A stretch of DNA of 59,775 bases from an uncultured Bacteroidales bacterium (GTDB taxonomy: Bacteria; Bacteroidota; Bacteroidia; Bacteroidales; UBA932): the NCBI GenBank assembly GCA_900320185.1, contig ONRD01000007.1, forward strand, positions 1 through 59,775. The letters are read 5' to 3'. Positions 32,453 through 42,524 of the stretch are shown here, piece after piece (position 1 is the stretch's first letter; each line of letters opens with the position of its first letter). A program made the translations under genes and the position numbers. The notes below the pieces were generated by a model. It was not told the DNA's origin and searched no databases. It was given only the letters and a program-made list of their open reading frames with translations.

Positions 32453-34177
32453 TCACTTTTTTCTGAAAAAAAACGATTTCTGCCGGCGCTTCTTTTCAGG
32501 GTCCCTCTCCACGAAAACGGGTTTCATGGTGCGTGGGTCGATTCCGGTGGCATACATGACGGAGGAGGACGTCATCGGCGTCGGAGTGAAATCCTGGACC
32601 TGGTCCATGTAGATGCCGCGCAGGGCGGGATTCTCCGACAGTTTCTGCATGTCCTTCACGGTGCATCCGGGATGGGACGAGATGAAATAAGGGACTATGC
32701 CCGTCTTGAGCCCGTATCGGGCGCAAATCCTGTCGAACTCGCGCCTCAAGGTGACGAAAAGCTTGAAAGAAGGCTTCCCGAGATAGTACAGGACGTTGTC
32801 CTCGGTATGCTCCGGGGCGACCTTCAGTCGGCCGGAAGTGTGCCTGAGCACCAGGGCTTCCAGATAAGGACGGGAAGTCTCGTCCACGAAACCGTCCGTG
32901 GTCAGGAACAGGTCATAGCGGATGCCGCTGCCGATGTAGGAATGGCGCACCCCGGGGACGGAATCCACCGCATCATAGAGTTCCAGGACCTGTTTGTGGG
33001 ACCTGTCAAGGTTCTTGCACGGACCGGGGAACAGGCAGGACTTCCGCTTGCATATTCCGCAGAGGGAAGGGTCCTTCCCATGCATCCCGTACATGTTGGC
33101 CGTCGGAGCCCCTAGGTCCGAGATATTGCCGTGGAACTGGGGCATCTTCACAAGTTTCTTCACCTCGGCGACGATCGAAGCCTTCGAACGGGACTGGATG
33201 AACTTGCCCTGATGGGCGGCGATGGTGCAGAAATTACAACCGCCGAAGCAGCCACGGTGGGTGATGATGGAGTCCTTTATCATGTCGTAGGCCGGTATCC
33301 TTCTTCCCTTGTAGCGAGGATGCGGAAGCTTCGTGAACGGCAGGTCCCAGAAGGAATCCATCTCGGCCGTAGTGGAGGGAGGGTACGTCGGGTTCACCTG
33401 GACATAACCGTCGCCGACCGGCTCCACAAGCACGGACGGATGCAGCATGTTGGCCTGGGTCTCGATGATGTGGAAGTTCTCGGCGAAGGCCTCCTTCCGT
33501 TCCAGGCACTCCTCGTAGGAGTGCAGGACCACGGCATCCTTCACCTTGCACTGTCCTTTGCGGAAAAAGGCGATCTGCGGAATACGTTCAATCATGCGGT
33601 TGTTCCACCGCGACTCGATGGCACGGGTGAGCTCGAGCATCGGCTTCTCCCCCATCCCGTAGCAGAGATAGTCCGCAGGGCACCACCGGAGTATGGACGG
33701 CAGGATGGTATCCTGCCAGTAATCATAGTGGGTCAGGCGCCTCAGGGATGACTCCACCCCGCCGATCACGACCGGCGTGCCCGGATACATTTCCTTGAGA
33801 ATCCTGGTGTACACGCTCACGGCATAGTCAGGACGCGCGCCGGCCTTGCCGTCGGGGGTATAGGCATCGTCATGCCGGAGGCGCTTGCCGGCCGTGTAGT
33901 GGTTGACCATGGAATCCATGGCGCCGGAATTCACGCCGAAATAAAGCCTCGGCTCCCCGAGCTTCCTGAAGTCGCGCAGGTCGTCCCGCCAGCCCGGCTG
34001 AGGGACAACGGCAACCCGGTAGCCCCATTTCTGGAGCCACCGGGCTATGCATGCGGTGCCAAAGGACGGATGGTCCACGAAAGCGTCTCCGGTGAAAAGG
34101 ATGACATCGATGTAATCCCAGCCAAGCGCTTCAACCTCCTTCCGGGAGGTAGGAAACATGTAGCTTGTTTCCTGCAT
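32453..34177 (-). CDS. YgiQ-family radical SAM protein
   Basis: 574-residue radical S-adenosylmethionine enzyme. The cluster motif is HRGCFGGCNFCTIAAHQGKF (CxxxCxxC). Family landmarks: DVILFTGDAFVDHPSFGTA near the N-terminus, VVIGGVESSLRRLTHYDYW, YCGMG-like LCYGMGEKPMLEL and a C-terminal DFTPTPMTSSSVMYATG. Function remains unknown for the family despite wide conservation. The ATG that overlaps the argS stop by one base (TGATG) was preferred over a GTG one codon earlier. Last gene of the rpoD-argS-ygiQ series. The C-terminal end is Lys/Arg/Phe-rich. Confidence 0.93.
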   Translation of the reverse strand: MQETSYMFPTSRKEVEALGWDYIDVILFTGDAFVDHPSFGTACIARWLQKWGYRVAVVPQPGWRDDLRDFRKLGEPRLYFGVNSGAMDSMVNHYTAGKRLRHDDAYTPDGKAGARPDYAVSVYTRILKEMYPGTPVVIGGVESSLRRLTHYDYWQDTILPSILRWCPADYLCYGMGEKPMLELTRAIESRWNNRMIERIPQIAFFRKGQCKVKDAVVLHSYEECLERKEAFAENFHIIETQANMLHPSVLVEPVGDGYVQVNPTYPPSTTAEMDSFWDLPFTKLPHPRYKGRRIPAYDMIKDSIITHRGCFGGCNFCTIAAHQGKFIQSRSKASIVAEVKKLVKMPQFHGNISDLGAPTANMYGMHGKDPSLCGICKRKSCLFPGPCKNLDRSHKQVLELYDAVDSVPGVRHSYIGSGIRYDLFLTTDGFVDETSRPYLEALVLRHTSGRLKVAPEHTEDNVLYYLGKPSFKLFVTLRREFDRICARYGLKTGIVPYFISSHPGCTVKDMQKLSENPALRGIYMDQVQDFTPTPMTSSSVMYATGIDPRTMKPVFVERDPEKKRRQKSFFFRKK

Positions 34178-35967
34178 CACATCCTTTCGGGCAATTCGAT
34201 GCCGAGGATGCCCATCGCCGAACGGAGGACCGAAGAGATGGTGTCGATCAGCACGAGGCGCATCTCCAGCAGGTTCTTGTCATCTTCCTTGAGGATCGGC
34301 GTCTCATGGTAGTACTGGTTGAACTCCTTGGCCACGTCGTAGGCGTAGTTGGCGATCACCGCCGGTGAATATGCGGCCGCGCCCTCCGCCACCTTCGACG
34401 GATAGGCGTTCAGCAGCTTCACGAGGCGTGTCTCCTTGGGGCTGAACCCGACCTGCGGCAGCGAGGCTGCGGACCAGGACATGCCCTTCCCGGAGGCCTT
34501 GCGCAGTATGCTGCGGATCCTGGCGTGGGTGTACTGGATGAAAGGTCCGGTGTTGCCGTTGAAATCGATGGACTCCTTAGGGTCGAAGAGCATGGTCTTC
34601 TTGGGATCCACCTTGATTATGAAGTACTTCAGGGCTCCCAGCCCGATCATTCGGTAGAGCCGTTCCTTCTCTTCCTCACTCATGTCCGCGAGTTTTCCGG
34701 ACTCGTCTGAGGTAGCCTTGGCCTCGAGGTACATCTTCTGGATGAGGTCGTCGGCGTCGACCACCGTCCCTTCCCGGGATTTCATCTTGCCTTCGGGCAG
34801 TTCGACCATCCCGTACGAAAGATGGAAAATGTTGTCCGCCCACGGGAATCCGAGCTTGCCGAGGATGAGCTTGAGTACCTGGAAATGGTAGTTCTGCTCG
34901 TCCCCTACCACATAGACGTGGGAATCGAGGTCATATTCAGCGAACCGCCTTTCCGCCGTCCCGAGATCCTGGGTGATGTAGACTGACGTACCGTCCGAAC
35001 GGATCAGGAGCTTCCTGTCCAGGCCGTCCGCGGTAAGGTCGCACCAGACCGAACCGTCCGGGTCCCTGACGAACACTCCCATATCCAATCCTTTCTGGAC
35101 AAGGGACTTGCCCAGGAGGTACGTCTGCGACTCGTAGTAGACCTTGTCGAATTCTATTCCCAGGGCCCTGTAGGTTTCGTCGAAGCCATCCAGTACCCAT
35201 TTGTTCATCGTCGCCCAGAGGCTGCGTACTTCTTCGTCGCCAGCCTCCCACTTCCGGAGCATCTCATGGGCTTCCTTCAGGCAAGGGGCCTCCTTCTTCG
35301 CAAGTTCGGGATCCATCCCGGACTCGACGAGACTGTCGACTTCCTTCTTGTAGATGTCGTTGAAGGCAACGTACATGTCACCGACAAGGTGGTCACCCTT
35401 CTTTCCGGAGGACTCCGGCGTGGCGCCGCCGCCGACCTTCTGCCAGGCAAGCATGGACTTGCAGATGTGGATGCCGCGGTCGTTGACAAGGGTGGTCTTG
35501 ATCACGTTGTTGCCGCTTGCCTTGAGCAGTCTCGAGACAGAGTCCCCAAGCAGGTTGTTGCGGATGTGTCCCAGATGCAGGGGCTTGTTGGTGTTGGGGG
35601 AGGAGAACTCCACCATGATGTTCTTCCCCGTGGAGGGAAGCATGCCGAAATCCTCTGCAAGTGCGATTTCGCGGAACAGCTCATTCCAGTAAAGGTTCGA
35701 GAAAAGGATATTCAGGAACCCCTTGACGCAGTTGTAGCCGGAGATCTCAGGGACATTGGCGACCAGCCAGTCCCCTATCGCCGCACCGGTCTTCTCGGGT
35801 GCGGTTCCCGAGAGCCTCAGCAGCGGGAATACTATGAGGGTGAAGTCACCTTCGAACTCTTTCCTGGTAACTGAAACCTGGAGTTTCCCAGGCTCGACAT
35901 CCGCTCCGTAGAGAGCCTTGATCGCTTCGGCGGCCCTGGCCGCAATGAACAGTTCCGGGGTCATCAT
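34177..35967 (-). CDS. argS: Arginyl-tRNA synthetase
   Basis: 596-residue class I synthetase that charges tRNA-Arg. The HIGH motif is in [20 protein letters not shown]; the ATP-binding second motif is [10 protein letters not shown] in the KMSKS position. The N-terminal tRNA-D-loop recognition domain (Arg-tRNA-synt-N) and the C-terminal DALR anticodon-binding domain ([19 protein letters not shown] on to PERM) are complete. Length is normal. Starts inside the end of rpoD (ATGA). Confidence 0.97.
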   Translation of the reverse strand: MMTPELFIAARAAEAIKALYGADVEPGKLQVSVTRKEFEGDFTLIVFPLLRLSGTAPEKTGAAIGDWLVANVPEISGYNCVKGFLNILFSNLYWNELFREIALAEDFGMLPSTGKNIMVEFSSPNTNKPLHLGHIRNNLLGDSVSRLLKASGNNVIKTTLVNDRGIHICKSMLAWQKVGGGATPESSGKKGDHLVGDMYVAFNDIYKKEVDSLVESGMDPELAKKEAPCLKEAHEMLRKWEAGDEEVRSLWATMNKWVLDGFDETYRALGIEFDKVYYESQTYLLGKSLVQKGLDMGVFVRDPDGSVWCDLTADGLDRKLLIRSDGTSVYITQDLGTAERRFAEYDLDSHVYVVGDEQNYHFQVLKLILGKLGFPWADNIFHLSYGMVELPEGKMKSREGTVVDADDLIQKMYLEAKATSDESGKLADMSEEEKERLYRMIGLGALKYFIIKVDPKKTMLFDPKESIDFNGNTGPFIQYTHARIRSILRKASGKGMSWSAASLPQVGFSPKETRLVKLLNAYPSKVAEGAAAYSPAVIANYAYDVAKEFNQYYHETPILKEDDKNLLEMRLVLIDTISSVLRSAMGILGIELPERM

Positions 35968-36824
35968 CCAAGGTAGGGTTTGAGGAGTTTGCTTGCAGAA
36001 GGCTTCTTGAGCTTGCGGATGGCCTTCTCCTTGATCTGGCGGACGCGCTCCCTGGTAAGGTCGAGCCTCTCACCTATTTCCTCGAGGGTCATCTCCTGGC
36101 ACCCGATGCCGAAGAAACTCTTGATGATTTCCCTTTCGCGGACCGTGAGGACCTGGAGGGAACGTTCGATCTCGGTACTCAGGGACTCGTTGACGAGACC
36201 TTTGTCGGCCATCGGGGAGTCATCGTTCGGTATCACGTCGAGGAGGCTGTTGTCTTCACCTTCGACGAACGGAGCGTCGACCGAGACATGCCTTCCGGAG
36301 ACCCGGAGAGTGTCGGAAATCTTATCTTGAGGAATATCAATCATCTCGGAGAGTTCCTCGTTCGACGGGCTCCTCTCGTATTTCTGCTCGAACTGTGAAA
36401 GAGCCTTGTTGATCTTGTTCAGCGATCCCACCTGGTTGAGAGGGAGACGGACGATCCTGGACTGCTCGGCGAGAGCCTGGAGGATCGACTGGCGGATCCA
36501 CCAGACCGCGTAGGAGATGAACTTGAAGCCCTTCGTCTCGTCGAACTTCTCGGCGGCCTTGATCAGTCCGAGGTTGCCTTCGTTGATAAGGTCGGGAAGG
36601 CTAAGGCCCTGGTTCTGGTACTGTTTCGCAACGGAAACGACGAATCGGAGGTTCGCCCTTGTGAGTTTCTCAAGGGCCTGCTGGTCCCCCTTGTGGATCC
36701 TTTGCGAAAGTTCGACCTCCTCTTCCGGAGACACCAGTTCCTCGCGGCCTATCTCCTGGAGATATTTGTCCAGGGAAGCACTCTCGCGGTTGGTGATTGA
36801 CTTTGTAATCTTAAGTTGCCTCAT
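35964..36824 (-). CDS. rpoD: Primary RNA polymerase sigma factor
   Basis: 286 residues from the ATG giving [15 protein letters not shown], the standard Bacteroidota start; an in-frame ATG six codons upstream is less likely. Region 1.2 ([20 protein letters not shown]), 2.1-2.4 ([40 protein letters not shown]), region 3 and region 4.2 ([19 protein letters not shown]) are present; the long region 1.1 and NCR of E. coli sigma-70 are absent, as usual for the phylum. Such factors read TTTG-N19-21-TAnnTTTG promoters, many of which occur in this window. Its gene is preceded by a strong hairpin terminating htrA. Confidence 0.97.
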   Translation of the reverse strand: MRQLKITKSITNRESASLDKYLQEIGREELVSPEEEVELSQRIHKGDQQALEKLTRANLRFVVSVAKQYQNQGLSLPDLINEGNLGLIKAAEKFDETKGFKFISYAVWWIRQSILQALAEQSRIVRLPLNQVGSLNKINKALSQFEQKYERSPSNEELSEMIDIPQDKISDTLRVSGRHVSVDAPFVEGEDNSLLDVIPNDDSPMADKGLVNESLSTEIERSLQVLTVREREIIKSFFGIGCQEMTLEEIGERLDLTRERVRQIKEKAIRKLKKPSASKLLKPYLG

Positions 36825-36843
36825 ATCGTTGTATATACACAAA

Positions 36844-36884
36844 TTTCCCTCCGCGGCACCAAAGTCCCGGCGCCCGGAGGGAAA
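36844..36884 (-). terminator. Terminator hairpin after htrA
   Basis: A perfect 10-bp stem, TTTCCCTCCG against CGGAGGGAAA, with further GC pairing inside the 21-base loop, lies between the htrA stop and the rpoD start on the same strand, followed by TTTG. It should separate the two transcripts. Confidence 0.65.
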
Positions 36885-36902
36885 CCATGGATCAGATGCC
36901 TT

Positions 36903-38399
36903 CTAGTCCTTACCGAAGCCGAAGAAAACCTTACGGCCGTTGGCGGAAACGCCCTCGATGTAGACCGACCTTGTAGAGGTCTTGGCTATGTCGATGACAT
37001 CCTGGGGCTTCGACACAGGCTTGTCATTCACATAGGTGATGATCATGCCTTCGGCTGCTCCGGCCTCAAGCATCTTGCCCGTCCCGACCGACGACACAAG
37101 GACTCCCTTCTTGAGGGAGAACCTGGCGAGGGTCTCCGCGTCAGCCTCCTTCAGGGTTGCGCCGTAGAATGCGATCTCACCGTCTGCGACGACCGTTCCG
37201 GTCTCAGAGCTGCTGCCCTGGAAGACTACGTCGAAAGTCTTCGTCTTGCCGTCCCGCATCACGGTCACCGGGACCTTGTCTCCAGGATGGTAGGAATTGA
37301 CTTTCACCTGGACGGCAGCGCCGTTCTTGACGGCTTCGCCGTCGACCGAGAGGAGGATGTCACCAACCTTGATTCCTGCCTTGTCGGCGGAACCGCCTTT
37401 GGCGACCTCACCAATATATACGCCTTCGAGCGAAGAAAGTTTCAATTTTTTCATCATATCCTCGGAGGATTCGTACTTCAAGGCCTTGGCCGTGGCTTCG
37501 TTGAGGTCGCTCATCGAAATGCCCATCACCGCCCTCTTTACGGAGCCGAAGTCGATAAGGTCTCCGACTATCTTCCTGACGATGCTTGAAGGGATGGCAA
37601 AAGAGTAGCCGGTGAAGGCTCCCGTCTGGGAGATGATGGCCGTGTTGATACCTACCAGTTCGCCGGCCTTGTTCACGAGGGCACCGCCCGAATTGCCGGG
37701 ATTGACGGCGGCATCGGTCTGGATGAAGGATTCGATCTGGAGACCGGACCGTTCGCGGGGATCATGGGCCATCTGGCGACCCTTGGCGCTCACGATGCCG
37801 GCGGTGATGGTTGAACGAAGCTCATAGCCCAGGGGGCTGCCGATGGCAAGGACCCACTCGCCGAGACGGAGCTTGTCGGAGTCTCCGAACTGGATTGCAG
37901 GAAGGCCCTGCTCCTCGATCTTGATGAGGGCGACGTCTGTGGCAGGGTCGGTTCCGATGACCCTGGCGTCATAAGTCTTGTTGTTGTTGAGGGTGACCTG
38001 GATCTTCGTAGCGTTCGCAACCACATGGTTGTTGGTCACTATGTATCCGTCAGGACGGATGATGACTCCGGAGCCGCTTCCCTGCTGCTCCCTCTGCTGG
38101 GACTCCTCCCCCATTCCGAAGAAGAACCTCCAGAGGGGATCGATCTGGTACTCCTGGGTGACCGTCACGGCCACATAGACAACGGACTCGACAGCGGTTT
38201 CAGCCGCGAAAGTGAAGTCAGGATAATTGTCCTGTGTCAGATTGACAGTCTGGGTGACATAATTAGGCGTCTCTCCGTCCACGGCGGCAATCTTCTCGAC
38301 TCCACCGACCGTGGCGGCCTTAAGGACGCCATAGGCTGCCAGCACGCTGAGCAGCACTGACAGCACCACAGTGATAAAACCTTTTTTCATAGATGACAT
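36903..38399 (-). CDS. HtrA/DegP-family periplasmic serine protease
   Basis: 498-residue Do-type protease/chaperone. The start is the ATG giving MSSMKKGFITVVLSVLLSVL, with a signal anchor; a second ATG three codons on is also possible. Catalytic triad: His in VTNNHVVANA, Asp in ATDVALIKIE, Ser in VNPGNSGGALVN. Two PDZ domains follow (EGVYIGEVAKGGSADKAGIK and the LVSSVGTGKMLEAGAAEGMI region). It degrades or refolds damaged envelope proteins. Its own unit, ended by a hairpin before rpoD. Confidence 0.94.
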   Translation of the reverse strand: MSSMKKGFITVVLSVLLSVLAAYGVLKAATVGGVEKIAAVDGETPNYVTQTVNLTQDNYPDFTFAAETAVESVVYVAVTVTQEYQIDPLWRFFFGMGEESQQREQQGSGSGVIIRPDGYIVTNNHVVANATKIQVTLNNNKTYDARVIGTDPATDVALIKIEEQGLPAIQFGDSDKLRLGEWVLAIGSPLGYELRSTITAGIVSAKGRQMAHDPRERSGLQIESFIQTDAAVNPGNSGGALVNKAGELVGINTAIISQTGAFTGYSFAIPSSIVRKIVGDLIDFGSVKRAVMGISMSDLNEATAKALKYESSEDMMKKLKLSSLEGVYIGEVAKGGSADKAGIKVGDILLSVDGEAVKNGAAVQVKVNSYHPGDKVPVTVMRDGKTKTFDVVFQGSSSETGTVVADGEIAFYGATLKEADAETLARFSLKKGVLVSSVGTGKMLEAGAAEGMIITYVNDKPVSKPQDVIDIAKTSTRSVYIEGVSANGRKVFFGFGKD

Positions 38400-38506
38400 G
38401 ATTAATTCCTTCTTGTTTACAAAGGCCTCCGAAGCCATTTCCGGGGCCCGATTCAAAAAATCAAATATGATGCCAGATTATTGAGGGAATATTGAGGGAA
38501 TATTTG

Positions 38507-38514
38507 TATATTTG
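38507..38514 (+). promoter_or_regulatory. -7 box TATATTTG for the dnaN operon
   Basis: Perfect TATATTTG 57 bases before the dnaN ATG. A TTG 23 bases upstream lies within a short direct repeat (TTGAGGGAATA twice), slightly beyond the normal spacing. A second octamer, TACATTTG at 38544-38551, lies nearer the start but lacks a -33 element. Confidence 0.45.
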
Positions 38515-38570
38515 CCTTTTACAGAGGGATACCACTGACTCCCTACATTTGATAATCAATTCAAGAAGAT

Positions 38571-39692
38571 ATGAAATTCAACGTTTCCAGCACAGAACTC
38601 CTTAAAGGACTGATGGCTATCTCAAAGGCGGTTCCCGCAAAGTCGGCATTGCCCATCCTTGACAACTTCCTGTTCGACCTCCAGGGCAATATCCTGCAGG
38701 TCACCGCATCCGATTCGGAGCTTACTCTCCGTACCGAGATCGAGGTCGACACCACGGAAGAGGAAGGCAGGATCGCTGTCCCCGCGAGGCACATAATCGA
38801 CCTCCTGAAGGAACTTCCCGACCAGCCGGTGTCGATTTCCACCGCAAGCGACAGCTCGATCGAATGCAACTGGACCAGCGGCAATTCCGTACTGCCTTTC
38901 TTCCCGGCCGAAGATTATCCCGAGATCAAGGGAGTGGGCGAAGACGCTGAAAGAGTCGACTTCCCAGCCGCCACGCTCATCGAAGGGATCGGCAGTACCA
39001 TCTACGCCACCGCCGACGACGAGATACGCCCTGCCATGAACGGAATCTACTTCGACTTCGACACTGATTCCACCACCCTGGTAGCTTCAGATTCCCACAA
39101 GCTGATCTGCTTCACCACCCCCGAGGCGAAGGCACCGCAGAAATGCTCCTTCATCCTCCACAAGAAGCCGGCCGCCGTCCTCAAATCCATCCTGGACAAG
39201 GACGAGGAGAACGTCGAGATCGCGTTCGACTCCAGCACCGTGGTGTTCACCTCGGGCAGCACGACCATGGTCTGCCGCCTGATCGTCGGGAAGTATCCGA
39301 AATACCGTGACGTCATCCCGCAGAACAATTCCAGCGTGCTGAAGATTGAAAGAAGCCGTTTCCTCAACACCGTCAGGCGCGTCGCCGTCTGCGCCAACAA
39401 GGCCTCCAACCACATCAAACTCGACCTCAAGCCTGGACAGATGGAGATCACTGCACAGGATCTCGGCTTCGCGATAGCAGCCTACGAGAAGGTCAACTGC
39501 GACTACAGCGGAGACGACCTCTCGATCGGATTCAAGTCCACGTTCCTCTCGGAGATCCTTGCCAACATGAATTGCGAAACCGTCGTGATGAAGTTCGCCG
39601 ACGCCCGCAGGGCAGCCCTCATCGTTCCTTCCGAGGAAGAAGAGACCAGCGGCAGGATCTGCGGAATCCTCATGCCGATCATGGTCCAGTAA
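38571..39692 (+). CDS. dnaN: DNA polymerase III beta subunit (sliding clamp)
   Basis: 373-residue clamp with three repeats of the beta fold: MKFNVSSTELLKGLMAISKA opens domain 1, AEDYPEIKGVGEDAERVDFP leads into domain 2, and VGKYPKYRDVIPQNNSSVLK into domain 3; it ends with the usual hydrophobic pocket and C-terminal LMPIMVQ. It tethers the replicative polymerase to DNA. First of a run with an epsilon-like exonuclease. It is not next to dnaA here. Confidence 0.96.
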   Translation: MKFNVSSTELLKGLMAISKAVPAKSALPILDNFLFDLQGNILQVTASDSELTLRTEIEVDTTEEEGRIAVPARHIIDLLKELPDQPVSISTASDSSIECNWTSGNSVLPFFPAEDYPEIKGVGEDAERVDFPAATLIEGIGSTIYATADDEIRPAMNGIYFDFDTDSTTLVASDSHKLICFTTPEAKAPQKCSFILHKKPAAVLKSILDKDEENVEIAFDSSTVVFTSGSTTMVCRLIVGKYPKYRDVIPQNNSSVLKIERSRFLNTVRRVAVCANKASNHIKLDLKPGQMEITAQDLGFAIAAYEKVNCDYSGDDLSIGFKSTFLSEILANMNCETVVMKFADARRAALIVPSEEEETSGRICGILMPIMVQ

Positions 39693-39705
39693 AGCACGAA
39701 CGGAG

Positions 39706-40713
39706 ATGGAACTGTCCCTTAAAAGGCCCTTGCTCTTCTTCGACATCGAGAGCACGGGCCTTAACCTGGTCTCCGACTGCATCGTCGAACTCAGTTTCGT
39801 GAAGGTGTTCCCCGACAACCACCATGAAGTAAAGACATGGAGGGTATGTCCATGGGACTACAGGAACTCCTGCCAGAAGCACATCGACGAGAACGCATCC
39901 AAGGTCAACGGAATAAAGGACGAAGACGTCAAGGACGAGCCCAAGTTCCTCCAGGTAGCGGCGGAAGTGGTCGACTGGCTCCGGGACTGCGACCTGGCCG
40001 GTTTCAATTCAGCCAAGTTCGACCTCCCGATGCTCGCTGAGGAGATCGAGAGGGTAAGGAACTACTGCCAGTCCAGGATTTCCGATCCTTCGACTCCGCC
40101 AGCCAAGAAGGCGATGGCCGAGGAAACCCTCTCCAGGATTGACATAGACCTCCACGGAAAAAGGATGGTCGACGTACAGACCATCTACCACTACATGGAA
40201 CCCCGCAACCTGAGGGCGGCCTACAGGTTCTACTGCGGAGGCAGCGACTTTCCCAACGCCCACACTGCCGCAGCCGACACCATGGCGACCTACGAAGTCC
40301 TGAAAGGCCAGCTCGACATGTACAGCAAGCCCGACAAGTACCACGAAGTCGTGCTCAGGAACGATGTGGACTCCCTTGCAGACGTCGCCGGACGTCCCAG
40401 GACCATCGACTACGCCGGCAGGATCCTGCTGGGAAAGGATGACGTCCCAACCATAAACTTCGGCAAGCATAAGGGAAAGACCGTCAGGGAAATATACCAG
40501 ACCGAGCCTTCGTATTTCGCATGGATCGCCGACGGAGACTTCACGCTGGACACCAAACGCCAGTTCGCGCTGCTGAAGGAGAAATACGACAAGGAGAAGA
40601 AAGAGCTGGAGAAGGAGAGGAAGGCGATGGAGTCAAAGCCCCTCGAGGGAGATGACTTTTCCACCGCCCTGTCAAGACTCAAGGACAAATTCCAGGGAGG
40701 ATCCCTTTTCTGA
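39706..40713 (+). CDS. DnaQ/epsilon-like 3'-5' exonuclease with C-terminal extension
   Basis: 335-residue DEDDh exonuclease. Exo I: LLFFDIESTGLNLVSDCIVE; Exo II: LAGFNSAKFDLPMLAEEI; Exo III: PNAHTAAADTMATYEVL with the His and Asp of the DEDDh set. Beyond residue about 210 a second part (DVPTINFGKHKGKTVREIYQ, FAWIADGDFTLDTKRQF) resembles the C-terminal segment of exonuclease X and DUF3820-type proteins, ending in a charged coil. Immediately after dnaN, so a proofreading or repair role at the clamp is likely. Confidence 0.9.
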   Translation: MELSLKRPLLFFDIESTGLNLVSDCIVELSFVKVFPDNHHEVKTWRVCPWDYRNSCQKHIDENASKVNGIKDEDVKDEPKFLQVAAEVVDWLRDCDLAGFNSAKFDLPMLAEEIERVRNYCQSRISDPSTPPAKKAMAEETLSRIDIDLHGKRMVDVQTIYHYMEPRNLRAAYRFYCGGSDFPNAHTAAADTMATYEVLKGQLDMYSKPDKYHEVVLRNDVDSLADVAGRPRTIDYAGRILLGKDDVPTINFGKHKGKTVREIYQTEPSYFAWIADGDFTLDTKRQFALLKEKYDKEKKELEKERKAMESKPLEGDDFSTALSRLKDKFQGGSLF

Positions 40714-40736
40714 CAAACCCACACCAAGGCACAGGC

Positions 40737-41327
40737 ATGAACATAGTAATCAGGACAGCAGGAGACAGGACCATAGTCAGGCCGGACACCACATGGGAGA
40801 AGAACAGCGATGACTTCTTTCCGCCCGACTTCGTGGACTTGGTTTCATGGTCCCCTGTAATGTTCGCCAGGGTTTCGAAGCTAGGACGGAGCGTCGGCCC
40901 TCAGTTCGCACGGCGCTACTATGATTCCATAGGCTTCGGGCTGCTCCTCTATCCGGAGAACCTCATCGACGGTTCTTCCGAAGGCTATGCCACCGCTTCA
41001 TGCCTTGACCATACATCCTACTTGCCGGTTCCCCTTTTCAACCTCGCGACGGCAGCAAGCGCAGACAACCGCTTCACCGTCCGCAAGGACGGACGGGAGC
41101 TTTTCAGCATCTCCCCGGGTGACCCTCTACGGGAAAGCGTCATCGGCATTTCCCTCATCGAAAGACTCATCGTGGAGACCACAAGGATGGTCTACATCCG
41201 GAAGGGCGACTTTGTCGCAGCCGAACTCTGTCCCAGGAAGAAACTCCTCTCCAGGGATGAACCTCCGGCAAGGATCACCGCTTCTTTCTGCGACAACACG
41301 GTCCTGGATTTTGAAATCCGCTACTGA
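40737..41327 (+). CDS. Degenerate fumarylacetoacetate-hydrolase-fold protein
   Basis: 196 residues. The stretch MFARVSKLGRSVGPQFARRYYDSIGFGLLLYP lines up with the FAH-family core (ELV-R-LGK-FAHRYYD-IGLGIDFTARD), and IERLIVETTRMVYIRKGDFV with the late FAH strand before the GTP motif. The metal ligands seem lost: the Glu-x-Glu just before the LGK-like segment reads P-V-M, the Asp of TARD is replaced (PEN), and no GTPxGVG-type loop is seen. It is therefore probably not an FAH hydrolase and may be a structural or regulatory relative. Placed 23 bases after the exonuclease gene and one base before the binding lipoprotein gene. The assignment rests on alignment by eye. Confidence 0.5.
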   Translation: MNIVIRTAGDRTIVRPDTTWEKNSDDFFPPDFVDLVSWSPVMFARVSKLGRSVGPQFARRYYDSIGFGLLLYPENLIDGSSEGYATASCLDHTSYLPVPLFNLATAASADNRFTVRKDGRELFSISPGDPLRESVIGISLIERLIVETTRMVYIRKGDFVAAELCPRKKLLSRDEPPARITASFCDNTVLDFEIRY

Positions 41328-41328
41328 G

Positions 41329-42414
41329 ATGAAGAACCGCCCCGAAGCTTTGCTGATCCTGTCTTTCCTGGTTGTGCTGGCATCCTGCACAACCGGTGCA
41401 CCGGCACGGGACACCGCCGATGAAAGCACCATCAGGCCATCCTTCCTGGAGCTGGATGAGATGGAAGGCGGAGGCTGGAGGGCAGTTTCCGTCTCGCCTT
41501 TCGACGGGAGCAGGGACACCCTTCTCCTGGAGGAACCATTAAGGAACATCATCGCCATGAGCACCTCCTACATCGGATTCCTCGATGCCATTGGATGCAG
41601 GCAGGCCGTCAGCGGAGTCTCCGGCGCCAGGTACGTGTTCCCGGCCTCCGGCGACGCCACTGCCCCCACTCCGGTCGACGTAGGCTACGAGTCCGCACCG
41701 GATTACGAAAGGATAATGGCGCTCAAGCCTGGGATCCTCCTCACCTACCAGGTCTCGGGAGTGAAGTCCAGGTTCATTTCCAGGCTGGAAGACCTGGGGA
41801 TAAGGGTATTCACTGTCAACGAGCACCTCGAGCACCATCCCCTGGCCAGGGCGGCCTACATAAGGCTGTTCGGCGCATTGTGCGGGAACATGCCGGCTGC
41901 AGACTCTGTCCTCTCAGCGGTGACCGACGGGTACCTGTCAGTCCGGGACTCGATAGACCGCGCCCTGGAATCCGGCAAGGCGGACAGGAAGAAAGTCCTG
42001 CTGAACATCCCTTACAAGGACCAATGGTTCGTCCCGTCCGCCGACAACTACCTCTCGAGGATGATCCGCGACGCAGGAGGTGAAGTGCTCGGGAGCAGGA
42101 GCGGCTCGGACGCTTCTTCAGTAATCCCGCTGGAGAAGGCATGCGCCCTCGGGATGGAGGCTGACTGCTGGATGAATGTCGGCTGGTGCACGACCCTTGA
42201 GGACCTGGAAAGCGTCAATCCGATGTTCAGTTCCATTGTCAAAGAGGCGGGATGCGATGTGTGGAATGACAACAAAAGGATTTCTCCCGCCGGAGGCAAT
42301 GACATCTGGCAGAGCGGAGTCGCCAGGCCGGACCTCGTACTCAGGGACTTGGCCTCAGCCCTGCACCCGGAGATGTTCAAGGACACGACCATCTACTACA
42401 GGAAGCTCCGGTGA
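41329..42414 (+). CDS. ABC-type metal-chelate (siderophore/heme/cobalamin) binding lipoprotein
   Basis: 361-residue lipoprotein with a type II signal (MKNRPEALLILSFLVVLASC, Cys20). The mature part is a BtuF/FepB-like two-lobed binding protein: NIIAMSTSYIGFLDAIGCRQ, VDVGYESAPDYERIMALKPG and ILLTYQVSGVKSRFISRLED in lobe 1, and AGGEVLGSRSGSDASSVIPL, ADCWMNVGWCTTLEDLESVN in lobe 2. It probably hands an iron chelate or corrinoid to an ABC importer. No permease or ATPase gene is adjacent, so it is an orphan in this window. Confidence 0.85.
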   Translation: MKNRPEALLILSFLVVLASCTTGAPARDTADESTIRPSFLELDEMEGGGWRAVSVSPFDGSRDTLLLEEPLRNIIAMSTSYIGFLDAIGCRQAVSGVSGARYVFPASGDATAPTPVDVGYESAPDYERIMALKPGILLTYQVSGVKSRFISRLEDLGIRVFTVNEHLEHHPLARAAYIRLFGALCGNMPAADSVLSAVTDGYLSVRDSIDRALESGKADRKKVLLNIPYKDQWFVPSADNYLSRMIRDAGGEVLGSRSGSDASSVIPLEKACALGMEADCWMNVGWCTTLEDLESVNPMFSSIVKEAGCDVWNDNKRISPAGGNDIWQSGVARPDLVLRDLASALHPEMFKDTTIYYRKLR

Positions 42415-42524
42415 CCGGGGCGAGCGGCGTGCAGGCGGAAGTCTCCATTCAGACTGCCCCAGTGCGCGGACACTGAATATGGAATATTGGATATTTTACA
42501 ACTAATAACTGATTATCACTGATT

